A model generated the notes under the pieces. That model had not been told where the DNA came from. It was given only the letters and a program-made list of their open reading frames with translations, and searched no databases. A program made the position numbers and the translations under genes. 64,000 bases of DNA, taken from the NCBI RefSeq assembly GCF_000315915.1, contig NC_020187.1, positions 1 through 64,000 of the forward strand, read 5' to 3'. Of this stretch, positions 53,184 through 63,883 are shown piece by piece. Numbering within the stretch: the stretch's first letter is position 1; each line of letters begins with the position of its first letter. The DNA is from Henningerozyma blattae CBS 6284 (lineage: Eukaryota > Ascomycota > Saccharomycetes > Saccharomycetales > Saccharomycetaceae).

Positions 53184-55223
53184 ATGGTGTTACAAATAAA
53201 AGTCAAAAGGCTTACCGAATATCAAATTAAGCAACATGAACAACATGTCCTTAAAGAATTGATTGCTATCAGTGACCAACCTAAACTACTTTTAGGTCCA
53301 TTAGATAAGTTCCCTGAAGAAACTGTTCCTGTACCCGATTATGCAAAGATTTTGCCAGATGTAAATGTTTCTAACATCAATCATAATGAAAAAAAGGATA
53401 TATTAGAGTACCCAATGATGATGAAGGATCCTTTAGGCGAAAAAAAAATCGATAATAATGGTTTACTATTAAATTCAAGGAAATATCTTTTTAATACTTT
53501 TAAATTCGAAGAATATTACCATAAAACTACATTCGTTTTATTGGATGATCTCTTACAGATCTTAAAATATGATAAATCCAAATCTAAATTTAAATTGGAA
53601 TTCCCACAATTACTTTTATTAACACCTACTGATGAAGAATTACGCTTAATCAGAGAAAATCTACCAATTATATCAAATGATATTGGCGGTAATAATTTAA
53701 GGAATTATGAATTTTTAACGGCTAGGTCTGCCTTTATTCAATTTGGAGCATCTGTGATATTATGCGGCTCACGTCTAATCGATGATTATTGGGAGCAGGC
53801 AGCAACTGCTGCCAACCTAACAAATCATCATAGAGTTTTTAAAATTTCAAAAAAAATGATTAATTTATTATCCACTTTAAGACCAATCAGAAGTAAAAAA
53901 AATTCATTGACCTTAAAAAAATCAAAATCTGATAGTCTTGAAAACCCTTATTCTTCAATAGTAGAACAAGCTTCTGAACAAGTCAGAAAAGAATATCAGG
54001 AGGCATTTACACGAGGTGAGCCTTTCTCTACAGTTGTTCCCGGCCAATCTATAACGGGATCTTTAGAAATCACTTCTCAATTTAGAATCCCAAAATATCA
54101 TAATAAAAACTCATTTCAACAAGCACATTCTGCAAGAGCAATGAATAAACCCATTGGGCTTCCAGATCAACGTCTACCCTCTACACAACAACCTGATACT
54201 AGCCTTAATGAAAATGAACATGAAGGAACTGCAGAAACGCAACTAAGTACAATATCTACCGCTATGAATGAGTCACAAATGGACCAAATGTCCACTGCCT
54301 CTGCATTTGATCAAATGGGTAAAGAAGGCTCTTCAAATTCACTTTCAATTCCAACACCTATTCAAGCAAAGGCGATGAAAAATATATTAAGTGGTAATAA
54401 TTCATTTAAGGATATAGTATTAGATACTTCTAATACTGATACGCACAACTACGAGAGTTATAATAACGATACTTCGAATCCAGATACTAATATACCGATC
54501 AATAATAACAACAATACTCATACTAGTAATATTAATAATGATGATGACGATGACGAGAATGATGATAGCAATGTAAATACTGCTACCGTTACTCCAAGTC
54601 ATATGGTTGAAAATAATGATCCAAATGTAACCAATTCAAGCGTAGTATCCCAATTTCCTTCACAATCTATTGGTCTTCTTAGTAGTGCTACAACACCATT
54701 AAATCCGCTTGGGACAATAACTTTAGTTTCACATACAAACCAATTTTCTTTAAATATCAATGGTTGGAAGTTTGATACACTACCGTTACAATCACCTGAA
54801 ATAAAACGTTCTTCATATTCTTCAAAGGGTTTACCATTTTATAATAGAAATACAATTGCACATAGATTAAAAAAATTAACGCCACATCAAATTAAGGAAG
54901 TTGAACATTTACATGATTCAGTTATGTTAAATACAGGATTGCAACTAGCAAGAGACGTTAGAAATAATAGATGGATAAAATATTGGCAATTCAAATCTGG
55001 CGTCCCTGTTGGATTACTTCAAAGTCAAGTTGAAGAATTCAAAAGAGATTATTTTTCTGAGATGTTAAAACAGACAAAATCAGAAACAGTTTATAATCCA
55101 TTAACCAATACAGATGAAATTACAAAGACTACTAGAATACCTAATGCAAATTTTTTGAATTATTCCAACATAAACGGAAAACGACCACCATATGTTTCCA
55201 AACCTACGAATTTTCGGAAGTAA
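53184..55223 (+). CDS. SWP82: Rsc7/Swp82-type chromatin-remodelling subunit
   Basis: 679 residues. The Rsc7/Swp82 domain covers about 85-235, with RKYLFNTFKFEEYYHKTTFVL in its start, YEFLTARSAFIQFGA, and LIDDYWEQAA. A long Asn/Asp/Thr-rich disordered stretch (about 330-510) precedes a conserved C-terminal block with KKLTPHQIKEVEHLHDSVML, WIKYWQFKSGVPVGLLQ and RIPNANFLNYSNINGKRPPY. The domain occurs in S. cerevisiae Npl6/Rsc7 (RSC) and Swp82 (SWI/SNF). Length, the C-terminal block and its position next to the EMP46/47 gene (YFL049W-YFL048C order) favour Swp82. A nuclear remodelling-complex subunit; the exact complex is inferred. Confidence 0.85.
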   Translation: MVLQIKVKRLTEYQIKQHEQHVLKELIAISDQPKLLLGPLDKFPEETVPVPDYAKILPDVNVSNINHNEKKDILEYPMMMKDPLGEKKIDNNGLLLNSRKYLFNTFKFEEYYHKTTFVLLDDLLQILKYDKSKSKFKLEFPQLLLLTPTDEELRLIRENLPIISNDIGGNNLRNYEFLTARSAFIQFGASVILCGSRLIDDYWEQAATAANLTNHHRVFKISKKMINLLSTLRPIRSKKNSLTLKKSKSDSLENPYSSIVEQASEQVRKEYQEAFTRGEPFSTVVPGQSITGSLEITSQFRIPKYHNKNSFQQAHSARAMNKPIGLPDQRLPSTQQPDTSLNENEHEGTAETQLSTISTAMNESQMDQMSTASAFDQMGKEGSSNSLSIPTPIQAKAMKNILSGNNSFKDIVLDTSNTDTHNYESYNNDTSNPDTNIPINNNNNTHTSNINNDDDDDENDDSNVNTATVTPSHMVENNDPNVTNSSVVSQFPSQSIGLLSSATTPLNPLGTITLVSHTNQFSLNINGWKFDTLPLQSPEIKRSSYSSKGLPFYNRNTIAHRLKKLTPHQIKEVEHLHDSVMLNTGLQLARDVRNNRWIKYWQFKSGVPVGLLQSQVEEFKRDYFSEMLKQTKSETVYNPLTNTDEITKTTRIPNANFLNYSNINGKRPPYVSKPTNFRK

Positions 55224-55496
55224 TATTTAATATCGATATATTTTCGACAAGTATCATTACATACATAAACATCTGATATATATACATATATATTTATATG
55301 CATTTGCTATTATTCTTTACATATTATTTCATACTACATTTAAATATAATCTGCTTCTTTTATTAATCTAGAGACAATTACGGGAGTGAAATAGAAATAA
55401 TACGTCCCTGATATGATCTTAAAATTTTATAAGAGTAATAAAATGAATTCCAGCAATTATAGTATACAAAATGTTACATCTAAAATATATAAATAA
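55224..55496. other. Convergent intergenic region SWP82/EMP46-47
   Basis: 273 bp; AT-rich with short TATATA runs. No gene. Confidence 0.6.
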
Positions 55497-56822
55497 TTAT
55501 AGAACTTTTGCCTTAACAATTTCTTGTTTAATTCTAAAAGTATAATATGTCATTAGCAGTAACATTAGCATTAATGGAATTAGCCAATATAATATACGAC
55601 GGAACAAATCATCATATTTTGGTATAACAGAATGACGTGATTGTTCATCTATTTTAGTCTTTTCTCTTAACTTTTCTTGTTCTGCCAATAATAAACCTAG
55701 TTTATCATTTAATGATAAGAAATGATTATACATATCCAAGTCTTCCTCCTCTCTTTCTGTTTTACCAACTTTTTGCTGCATCAAATAATCCAGTCTTGAT
55801 CCAATAATTGCCAACTGTTTCATAAGTTCTTCATGTGTTTCCAAAGCGTTATCTAGCTGAATATTTAATTTACCAATATCATTTGCAATGATTTCTCCTT
55901 CAAGCTTATCAATCTTCTTATATAATTGGAAACTAGATAATTTTTCATGTTCAGAATCATAAATTGATTTTTCAACTATTTGCTCTTTACCAGTTTTAGA
56001 ATCAATAATTTTTTTCATTATAATTGGTTGTGATAGTTCATTAACATTTGGTATTAAAGATTTTGAAATAATTCCATCAAAGAAATTCATTTTTAAGATT
56101 TCAAATGATTCTGAATTAGTTATATCATTCTTAGCAGTAGAACCAAATATATAATTAGAATTTAATGGCAATAGTATTTTTCTTGTTTGGAAGCAAATTT
56201 TATTATCAATCTGTAATTTTAATAAGTTTTTATCATCAATATTATAAGTTAATCTCAAAGTTGATGGTACAGGAGAATCTTGATAGCCAAACAAACAAGA
56301 AGTAAAACTTTCCTTATAAATCTTACCTCCATCTAATATTTTAGAACCATCATTTAAGATAGCATGGATAGAAGGACCAATAGGTCCATTATTATCAATT
56401 AAGATTTGTAAACCATCAAATTTGGATGGCCCGTTATACAAATCTTTATTAAAAAGTTGTTCCTCTCTAGATAATTTATCATCAGAAAGTAACCAGAAGG
56501 AAAGACCACCTTTAGAAATACCATCGAAATTTCTACTCCTAAAAGTCCATTCAATTGTAATAGAATCTTCCAAGAAAAGCTGATTTTTTTGCCAAATGGA
56601 ACCTTTAGAGTCTTTTCCTGGTGTTAAGATAAAACGACCTTCTTCCAATTTTGTGTCATCACCAATAGCCCAATTCAAAGGTATAGTAGAAGGTGGTAAA
56701 CTCAATAGATCCGGAAAACTAAGTGTTGGGTTTAACTGAGAAATATCTTCTTCAATAGGGTGTGAATTAACTATCCCATTGCATAAGGAAACAGTAGCAG
56801 GTAACAAATAGGAAAATCTCAT
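55497..56822 (-). CDS. EMP47: L-type lectin cargo receptor Emp46/Emp47
   Basis: 441 residues: signal peptide (about 1-20), L-type lectin domain (about 45-255, with GLSFWLLSD, FDGLQILIDNNG and SCLFGYQD), a coiled-coil stem (about 285-395), one membrane segment (about 408-428) and a short cytosolic tail ending KAKVL. That ending fits the KxKxx COPI retrieval signal. Emp46/47 cycle between ER and Golgi and export glycoproteins. In S. cerevisiae EMP47 (YFL048C) neighbours SWP82 and EMP46 (YLR080W) neighbours SIC1. Here one gene lies between both neighbours, as expected for the ancestral locus. The dilysine tail suggests EMP47 but does not settle it. Confidence 0.92.
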   Translation of the reverse strand: MRFSYLLPATVSLCNGIVNSHPIEEDISQLNPTLSFPDLLSLPPSTIPLNWAIGDDTKLEEGRFILTPGKDSKGSIWQKNQLFLEDSITIEWTFRSRNFDGISKGGLSFWLLSDDKLSREEQLFNKDLYNGPSKFDGLQILIDNNGPIGPSIHAILNDGSKILDGGKIYKESFTSCLFGYQDSPVPSTLRLTYNIDDKNLLKLQIDNKICFQTRKILLPLNSNYIFGSTAKNDITNSESFEILKMNFFDGIISKSLIPNVNELSQPIIMKKIIDSKTGKEQIVEKSIYDSEHEKLSSFQLYKKIDKLEGEIIANDIGKLNIQLDNALETHEELMKQLAIIGSRLDYLMQQKVGKTEREEEDLDMYNHFLSLNDKLGLLLAEQEKLREKTKIDEQSRHSVIPKYDDLFRRILYWLIPLMLMLLLMTYYTFRIKQEIVKAKVL

Positions 56823-57543
56823 AATACCAGCCCAACCTATAATACTCTATAGATATACAGTTGTCGAAAGAAGTGTTTACCATTTTATTTTCCTTACTAA
56901 TACGTGTACAAATGATAAATTTGAAGTTTATATTGATAATCTTTCCGATGCTATCCAGATTCGAAACATGAGGAATTTTAGGGTCTCCCGACTATGTGTT
57001 ATCTTGTTTGCGCATTTATTTGGTCGGTCAACGCCATTCCAGAATTTGACATCGTCAGTCAAAACAGGAGTAAGTAAGTGTGCCTGTGAAAAACAAAAGA
57101 CACTATAGGAAAAGAATATGTATATATTGGGAGTATGATTACGTAGAGAAGTAGGAAGTAAGTAAATATAAATGGAAGACATGATACCTGGTCGTCGTCA
57201 GATACAGCGGCTAATGGATTAGCAGTTGTAAATCTTGACAAACAAAAATCGTTACATAATACATTAAAAGAGAAAAGAGAAGGATTGTTTTATAAGATAG
57301 CGTAAAATATTGAAATGAGAGAAAACGTACTCAAAAAAATAATATTGGATGTTTGTGCAATAATTAAGGGTGTGTATGTGACAAAAAAAATATGTATGTG
57401 GGAAAAGAATGAAAAAAACACGAATGTTAAAAATGATAAGATAATTGGTTTATGATGCATTGTCCGAGAGTGTGAATGGGAAAGAGATAGAGTAGGTGTG
57501 TGCAATTAGGAGAGTAAATTAAAATATTACAGGGGCAAACAAC
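56823..57543. other. Intergenic region between EMP46/47 and SIC1
   Basis: About 720 bp holding the EMP promoter and the SIC1 3' end. Short open stretches on the minus strand lack protein features. Confidence 0.5.
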
Positions 57544-58464
57544 TCATTTAGAATTATTATTCAAGTTCTGAAGTTCAGTGGAGAATAAGCGTTTTGGCTT
57601 AAAACGTTGTTTTTCCAGGTCTGTCAATTTTCGTTGCTGTACCACAGCACCTTTTTTATTCACATACGTTATTGTATCTTCTATATCTGGATTATTTTTC
57701 AGTAATTTTGCATGATTATCCTCTTCAGTCTCTAAATCTTGGAATATATTATTACTACTACTACTGTTGTTGAAAGTACTATCCTTAATATTGTGTATAT
57801 GGTCGTTTGACTCAAATGGATTGCTTATTTTTTTTGTTATATAAACTTCATCTTTTTCATCATCTGAGTCTAAGGGCATGTTTGCTGATTCTTTTACATA
57901 CCACTCGTCTAAATCTTCTTGGGTAATTAATCGATCACTGGGCGTACCGGGATCTTGCTTTAAAAGTTTCAGCCTGGCAAAATTCGTCTCTCCATCTTGA
58001 ATTGGTGATGAAGTGAGGACATCGAGCAAGGGTCGTGATGCCGTTCTCTTTGGAGGTAATAAATCTGTTTTAGAATCATTAACATTATGAGATTCCAAAT
58101 TGTATGATTTTTCTTCAGTTTGGAATGCCATTGGAAATAGCACTCGGGATACTCTATTCAATCCAGAAACATTTCTTGTAGTCGATTCCTTATTATTGGG
58201 TGTATATTCAGGTGTCTTACATATATTAGCAGAATTTCTTGAGTTAGCCTTGACACCCTTGTTAACTGAAGAAGGTAATAGTGTCGAACTAGAGCTGGAG
58301 GGAGCCTTAAATGCTGTCGTAGTTAGAGGGGTCAAAGGGTTGGATAGTTGTTGCTGTCTCTTGGGCGTCTCTAAAGATATCCCGCTAGAAAATGTAGCGC
58401 CATGCTCATCATCAATATTTGAAGCTCTTCTTCCTCTCGATCTGGGAGGTGTTGCCGGGGTCAT
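57544..58464 (-). CDS. SIC1: CDK inhibitor Sic1
   Basis: 306 residues from the ATG at 58464, giving MTPATPPRSRG, matching the S. cerevisiae start MTPSTPPRSRG. The frame stays open upstream to an ATG at 58539, which would add 25 residues, but the conserved start is preferred. Several Cdk-site TP/SP motifs in the N-terminal two-thirds (ATPP, ETPK, LTPL, KTPEYTP, SSPI, GTPSD) fit multisite phosphorylation for SCF-Cdc4 degradation. The Clb-Cdk inhibitory C-terminus is conserved: NPFESNDH, NPDIEDTITYVNKKGAVV and LTDLEKQRFKPKRLF. Sic1 blocks S-phase entry until late G1. It is divergent to BOS1, as YLR079W/YLR078C are. Confidence 0.95.
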   Translation of the reverse strand: MTPATPPRSRGRRASNIDDEHGATFSSGISLETPKRQQQLSNPLTPLTTTAFKAPSSSSSTLLPSSVNKGVKANSRNSANICKTPEYTPNNKESTTRNVSGLNRVSRVLFPMAFQTEEKSYNLESHNVNDSKTDLLPPKRTASRPLLDVLTSSPIQDGETNFARLKLLKQDPGTPSDRLITQEDLDEWYVKESANMPLDSDDEKDEVYITKKISNPFESNDHIHNIKDSTFNNSSSSNNIFQDLETEEDNHAKLLKNNPDIEDTITYVNKKGAVVQQRKLTDLEKQRFKPKRLFSTELQNLNNNSK

Positions 58465-59262
58465 TGAGAATTCAGACCCGTCTTCCATCACGAATAATAA
58501 ATAGCAAAGCAATGACGACAGTGGGGAGTACTGTTGCAATGATGAATATCGTTCTGTGCAAATATAATTAATTCTATTGGGATTTTTTTAGCAACACATA
58601 CACTGTAATTTGTTGTTTTATATGTACTCTTTTACTCCTTTTTTTGTGGACCTAATTATTTATTTCCTTGTCGTACAAATTTCTGGCTGTTTTAATTATA
58701 TATTTAAAATTTAAACATCCAATTATCCATGCTAAACCTGAAATTGAAAAAGCCGTTTCGCGAATTTAATTGCTGGCTATTCGAAACCCAGCCTTGGCAA
58801 TTTTGTCAATATGGGCAACCAAAGAAACACGGAGCAGAAAAATAGGGAAAAGACACCCTTTTATGGCATGAGAGCATCTTAAAATAGGTTATAATGTGGC
58901 TAAATTAAAAGGATTAGTTTCTATATCAATGAAATAACATATTCCTGTATTCAGTAATCTTTTTCGCAAGATCTTAAATGACAAGTGTATACTTCTTAGT
59001 TTATATAACATTTTGTGAAAGTATGTATAGGGAATTTTCGGACGTGTTTTTCACCGAAACTTGCCTCAAGTTTTAAAAGCGGAGGCCAGTCACATGACAG
59101 TGAATGTGATCTTCTATAATTTGCTTGTTTGGAATAAATCTGACATTCTTAAAGATAGAAATAGAGTTCATAAGTAGTCGATAATAAGCACAAAGCCATA
59201 GCTTTACTCTCCAGTTATACTATATTTACACCAAGTTGGCATCTATAGTCTAGATCTAATAA
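58465..59262. promoter_or_regulatory. Divergent promoter region SIC1/BOS1
   Basis: About 800 bp. The first 75 bp are open in frame with SIC1 (possible alternative start at 58539). No other coding sequence or clear factor site recognised. Confidence 0.5.
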
Positions 59263-60179
59263 ATGGTATGCATATATTTGTCCCGGATTTATCAAAGGTG
59301 AGAGAGATCTTGCTAATCACAAGGCAAATCAAATAACCTATCTTCTGTTACTAACTACTATAAGTTTATATATTGCTGTTGATGATTTACGTATTATCGC
59401 TAATGGCATCATATGTTTTTCTTATTTAATAGAATGCAATTTATAATCATGCTGTGAAGCAAAAAAATCAATTACAAAGTGATTTAACTCGTTTTGATCA
59501 AGAATTAGTCACTGCTCCAATTTCTTTACAAGGTTCTATATCTGCTACATTAGTGTCATTTAATAAAACTATTGACCAATACAAGGCTCATTTAGAATCT
59601 CAAAAGAATAATTTCAAATTTAATGAATTGAGTGAAAAAGATTTTGAAAAACAGAATAAATACGAAAGTAGATTAATATCATTGAATGAATCATATAGAG
59701 AATTCTCCACAAAATTTAAAGAATTAAAATTAAAATATAATCAATCAACTACTAATGCTAGAAGCCAATTATTTGGAAATAATTTAAGTTCAGATAATCC
59801 GTTCGATGATAGTTCTGTCATGAATAAAAGAAATGTAGGTGGAGGTGCAATCAATATGAACCGTGATAACAGTAATGGTTCTTCGCAATTACCCTTATAT
59901 CAAGGCCTACGAAAGGAACAAACAGTATTGGAAAGAGGTAATGCGCAATTAGATTATTTGCTAGAAATGGGCCAACAATCTCTAGATGATATGATTGAAC
60001 AAAATCAAGTTATTCTTAAGATGCAAGATAAAATGTCAAGCAGTCTAAGAACTTTAGGGGTTTCTGATAGCACTATCCATATGATCAATAAACGAGTCTT
60101 CAAAGATAAATTAATATTCTGGGTTGCGTTGTTTCTTTTATTTTTAGGTATATACTTGGTTTTAAAATGGTTAAGATAA
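59263..60179 (+). CDS. BOS1: ER-Golgi v-SNARE Bos1, spliced (ATG-only first exon)
   Basis: CDS is join(59263-59265, 59433-60179), 249 residues, against 244 in S. cerevisiae. The downstream frame lacks an ATG at the right place. Splicing ATG at 59263 to exon 2 yields [16 protein letters not shown], like the S. cerevisiae start. Then come [15 protein letters not shown], a helical Habc-like region, NRNVGG-type linker, a SNARE motif (about 155-220, with [19 protein letters not shown] and a central Gln-rich core), [11 protein letters not shown] and a C-terminal membrane anchor ending VLKWLR. Bos1 is the Qb SNARE for COPII vesicle fusion with the Golgi, partnering Sec22, Bet1 and Sed5. Confidence 0.93.
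59266..59432 (+). other. BOS1 spliceosomal intron
   Basis: 167 nt: 5' site GTATGC, directly after the ATG; branch site TACTAAC at 59349-59355; 3' site AATAG at 59432 after a T-rich tract. The 5' site departs from the canonical GTATGT at the last base. Confidence 0.88.
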
Positions 60180-60437
60180 ATATGATAGTAATAGTATCAA
60201 CTCCTCACCAGGAAGTAATGACGAATTATCAATAGTCTTGGGTTGATATATGATAATAAGAATAATAGTAATAAAAAAAAGAAAGGTCAATTAGTCTAAT
60301 TAAATACTATAGTGTAATATATAATCAATTATAAATAGATTCGAATTACTTAGTTTACTTAAAGAGTTTTGCAGCTACAACGGTAACAATGGTTTCAATG
60401 AATGTGAAAGGTGATATAATAAGAAATAAGCTACAAA
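60180..60437. other. Convergent intergenic region BOS1/FMP25
   Basis: 258 bp, AT-rich; no gene. Confidence 0.6.
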
Positions 60438-62121
60438 TTAAGCTTTCCAAAAGATACAACTAATATCTTTACTTGTTTCAATACACTGATGTGGTAACAA
60501 GTTCAATTCACTTTTATATACACTTTTTGAATTGTTTTTAATGCCTGGCATTAATAATCCAGGAATTGTACTTGGAATAGATAATTTTATTTTTTTCCCC
60601 GTTGCTAGTTGACCATTTATATTCTGACCCCATACTAAAACTTTACCACTATGCAATGTACATATCACATTATCAATACCGTTTACTGACCAATTTTGGA
60701 TTGGATCATTAAGTTCATTAGCATTTTTGTTTAATACATTTACAGGTGATAATATATTTTGATAAGACGTATAATTTCCAATCCCTAATTCACCATATTG
60801 ACCATTACCAAATGCAAAGTAATTTTCAACTTTAACATTTTTATCAGTTGTCTTATCTGAGGTAGTAGTAATAAATGAAGAATCTCCTATACAATTGACA
60901 TCGATAGATTTTGATGTAACTTCATTTTTTTCCAATTTTAATGGATAAGGTACAAAAGGATATTTCGAATCCAACCCAAGTTGACCATTTAAGTTACAAC
61001 CAAACACAAATACATCATCATTGGAGTCCCGTACTAAAGTATGATTATTTCCACATGAGATTTTTTGGATTTTCCTTGTAATTAATTTTTGATTGCCCTT
61101 TTTATCGGTTTTAATTGTTTTATTTAATAATTCTATTTCAAATAATTTATCAGGTTTGAAAAAATCCTTGTCATCCTCATTTTCTGAGAAGTCTGGTAGC
61201 CCTAATTGTCCAAAATAATTTTTCGATTTATTCCAATTTGGATTGGTATTTGTAGAAGCGGAGTAAACTTTATTCTTATTTGTTAAGACTATTAAATGAT
61301 CTTTACCTGAATCAATTTGGATTATTTTTTCATTACTTTTATTCAATATACTTAAGTCTAAAAACTCATAGGTTTGCATTTGGTTGTTATCTTCCAATGA
61401 AGTAGTGCTTAAAACATTGGGTATTATTAGTAATTTATTTTTTTTATTTAAGGCATAAATCTTGCCATTTGATAATCTAATTTGAGTAACATTTTGTCTT
61501 TCTAAAACTGGTGTTAACATATTACTTTCAATTGACCATCTCAAAAGATTCCCTTTAGAGTCAATTACAATAGCTTGATGACCAAAAGAATTTTTACGAT
61601 CATTATCAAACTGAATTCCACGAAGTTTCATTCCATCAAAGAGCTCAACTCTTCTAGGAAATAGATATGTATTTTTATCTGTAGCGCCACATATATATAA
61701 ACCTGGAGTGGTTGGTGGTAATTCTGTCTCAGGGATATCAGGAATAGCAGAAGATATACCGTTTTTTCTCTTCTTCTTCTTCGAATCGTTTATATCAACC
61801 CAGGTATTACTTTGCTGATCATACTTATAATATGCTACTACTGAAATTGCAGTGATAGCTATAACTAATAATGTCTTGTTTAAGAAGGATGATATGGTAG
61901 ACATTTTTTGTAAAGTATCATTTTTATCATAATTTGAATTCTTTTTTTTTATTATTTGAAGCTCTGGTTGGCTTATAAGCTAAATGATTTAATTTGTTGG
62001 CAAATAAATCAGATTCATTATACTTTGGTATATTATTCTGTAATAATGATGATCTATGAATATTTCTTTTCAAAATAAGGCAAGTTCGACCAGTCTTATT
62101 AAGTAAACCTAATTTGAGCAT
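60438..62121 (-). CDS. FMP25: RCC1-repeat mitochondrial inner-membrane protein Fmp25, split by a frameshift
   Basis: Two minus-strand frames form one gene. The upstream frame (ATG 62121 or 62148, stop 61927) encodes a basic presequence-like start (MLKLGLLNKTGRTCLILKRN) and LNHLAYKPTRASNN. The downstream frame (61904-60438, 488 residues) encodes a membrane segment (about 9-27) and RCC1-like repeats (NSFGHQAIV, FGQLGLPD, CGNNHTLV, FGCNLNGQLGL, FGNGQYGELGIG, WGQNINGQL). They are separated only by a one-base shift at an A9 run (plus 61942-61950); with one A fewer they join into about 565 residues, close to S. cerevisiae Fmp25 (YLR077W, 583). Fmp25 is needed for respiratory complex III assembly. 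Neighbours BOS1 and SIC1 match YLR077-079. Confidence 0.85.
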
Positions 62122-62411
62122 GTTTAAAATATAGTAGCACTTCAACAATGACTAATTTTAGTATTTTCCAGCACTTTTGTTATGATTGATGAAGGTCACA
62201 TCCCTAAAATAAATTTCATAATAATTACCATGATAAATTTTGGATAGTCAAAAAATATTATTAAGACCGAAAATCCGAAGTTTAATCATCTAGCATAAAA
62301 TCAGTTAAATAGCTAACATATTACATAAAAAAAAAGATATCACGCTGAGAACTAGGGCCATAGGTAAGTATAAACTATAATATAAGTGAGCACTAAATAA
62401 ATTGATAAATA

Positions 62412-63035
62412 ATGGTAGCAGGTATTGGCATAAAGCTTCGGAATACTAGCATCAAATTAAGCCAGCTGCACTATACAAATCGAAGATATTTCGAATCTAC
62501 CCACCTTTACGATACAATACAAATCCGTAAAAAATTACAGCAAGAATTTAGTTTAAAGCAGAGTGAAACAATTATTAAGATAATGATTGAGTCAATTCAA
62601 GGAGGGGTTAATCATATATCTAAAGATCTAGCCACAAGAGATAAATTAACTCAATTAACTTACGAACAAAGGGTAGATTTTGCAAAATTGAGAGACCAAT
62701 TGCTGAGTGCTGATCGAAGTGAATTTCATAACATTCAAAATGAATATGAAAGAGTCCGTACAGATCTAGAAAAATTGAAAAATAAATTACATGAAGAAAT
62801 TACACGAGTTAATGCCAGCTTCAAGTTAGATTTATCCTTAGAGAAAGGTAGAATTAGGGAAGAGAGTAGTTATCATGATGTCAAGATCAAGGAAATTGAT
62901 AATAAGATAGATCAAGAAGTTGTAAATATGAAGATGCAAATTGATTCTGTGAAAACTCAAGTGATGCAATGGTTATTTGGGGTTTGCACAGGTACCTTTG
63001 CTTTAATTCTTGCATATGTTAGACTTATTAGTTGA
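62412..63035 (+). CDS. FMP32: Mitochondrial DUF1640 protein Fmp32
   Basis: 207 residues, the same length as I recall for S. cerevisiae Fmp32 (YFL046W). Basic N-terminal presequence-like stretch (about 1-27), FESTHLYDTIQIRKKLQQ and FSLKQSETIIKIMIESI, a long coiled coil (about 85-180), and a C-terminal membrane segment (about 187-205), the MCUR1/DUF1640 layout. A mitochondrial membrane protein linked to cytochrome oxidase assembly or proline metabolism in related proteins; the precise role is uncertain. It sits divergent to FMP25, so a YFL-track gene is interleaved with YLR-track genes. Confidence 0.92.
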   Translation: MVAGIGIKLRNTSIKLSQLHYTNRRYFESTHLYDTIQIRKKLQQEFSLKQSETIIKIMIESIQGGVNHISKDLATRDKLTQLTYEQRVDFAKLRDQLLSADRSEFHNIQNEYERVRTDLEKLKNKLHEEITRVNASFKLDLSLEKGRIREESSYHDVKIKEIDNKIDQEVVNMKMQIDSVKTQVMQWLFGVCTGTFALILAYVRLIS

Positions 63036-63217
63036 CAGCTCGACATCTATCCTAGCATTATTATATACATAAATACATAAACGTATACATATATACAATT
63101 ATTATTTTAAATACTTCGAACAGTTTACAAATAATTCGCATAAATTAGACTAAAATAATACAAGTATAAAATAAAATAAAATTAAATAAATTTAAATATT
63201 AAATTAACTTATAGAAT
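63036..63217. other. Convergent intergenic region FMP32/RPL10
   Basis: 182 bp, very AT-rich with TATATA runs; likely 3' end signals of both genes. Confidence 0.55.
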
Positions 63218-63883
63218 TTAAGCTTGGTTAGCAAAGTATTGTGGGAAAGCTCTGATGTTGTCTTCCAATGGACCCTTCTTAGACAAGAACTTAACGAAGG
63301 CACCATCATCCTTAACTTCACCAGCATCTCTTCTCTTAACATATTCTTCTCTGTCCAAGTTGGTGAAACCCCATTTCTTGGATAAAATGATCTTTTGTTG
63401 ACCTGGGAACTTGTATCTGGCTCTTCTTAAACCTTCAACAACGACGTCCTTGTTGTTGTCCTTGGTTCTGATAGAGAAGATAATTTGACCAATATCGACT
63501 CTAGCGGCTAAACCATGTGGCTTACCCCAAGCACCTCTCATACCTTGTTGCAATCTATCGGCACCGGCACAAGACAACATCTTGTTAATTCTTAAAACAT
63601 GGAAAGGATGGACTCTAACTCTTAAGTGGAAAGAATCTCTACCAGTCATCTTGGTAACGTACTTGTTAGCACAGATACGGGCAGCTTCTAAAGCTTCAGA
63701 AGATAATTGTTCTAATTCGTTAGAGACCAAATGGACACACAATGGGAATTCATCGACAGTAGCCTTCTTTTTACCTAAATCGTAAATTCTGATCTTGGAG
63801 TCTGGAACAGCTCTGTTGTATCTAGACTTTGGATAAGGCTTGTTCTTTTGGTATCTGTAACATCTAGCTGGTCTTCTAGCCAT
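63218..63883 (-). CDS. RPL10: 60S ribosomal protein uL16 (Rpl10)
   Basis: 221 residues, full length, starting [20 protein letters not shown]. Hallmarks: [38 protein letters not shown], the P-site loop segment [20 protein letters not shown], and [17 protein letters not shown]. Assembles last onto the 60S subunit with Sqt1 as chaperone, and allows Nmd3 release; contacts tRNA at the P site. Strong preferred-codon bias, as expected for a ribosomal protein. No intron. Orthologue of YLR075W, ending the SIC1-BOS1-FMP25-RPL10 block. Confidence 0.99.
   Translation of the reverse strand: MARRPARCYRYQKNKPYPKSRYNRAVPDSKIRIYDLGKKKATVDEFPLCVHLVSNELEQLSSEALEAARICANKYVTKMTGRDSFHLRVRVHPFHVLRINKMLSCAGADRLQQGMRGAWGKPHGLAARVDIGQIIFSIRTKDNNKDVVVEGLRRARYKFPGQQKIILSKKWGFTNLDREEYVKRRDAGEVKDDGAFVKFLSKKGPLEDNIRAFPQYFANQA

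Noticed and set aside
61905..61930. Intron as explanation for the FMP25 break
   Set aside because: No GTATGT-type donor, TACTAAC or suitable length between the two frames. A one-base homopolymer shift explains it more simply.
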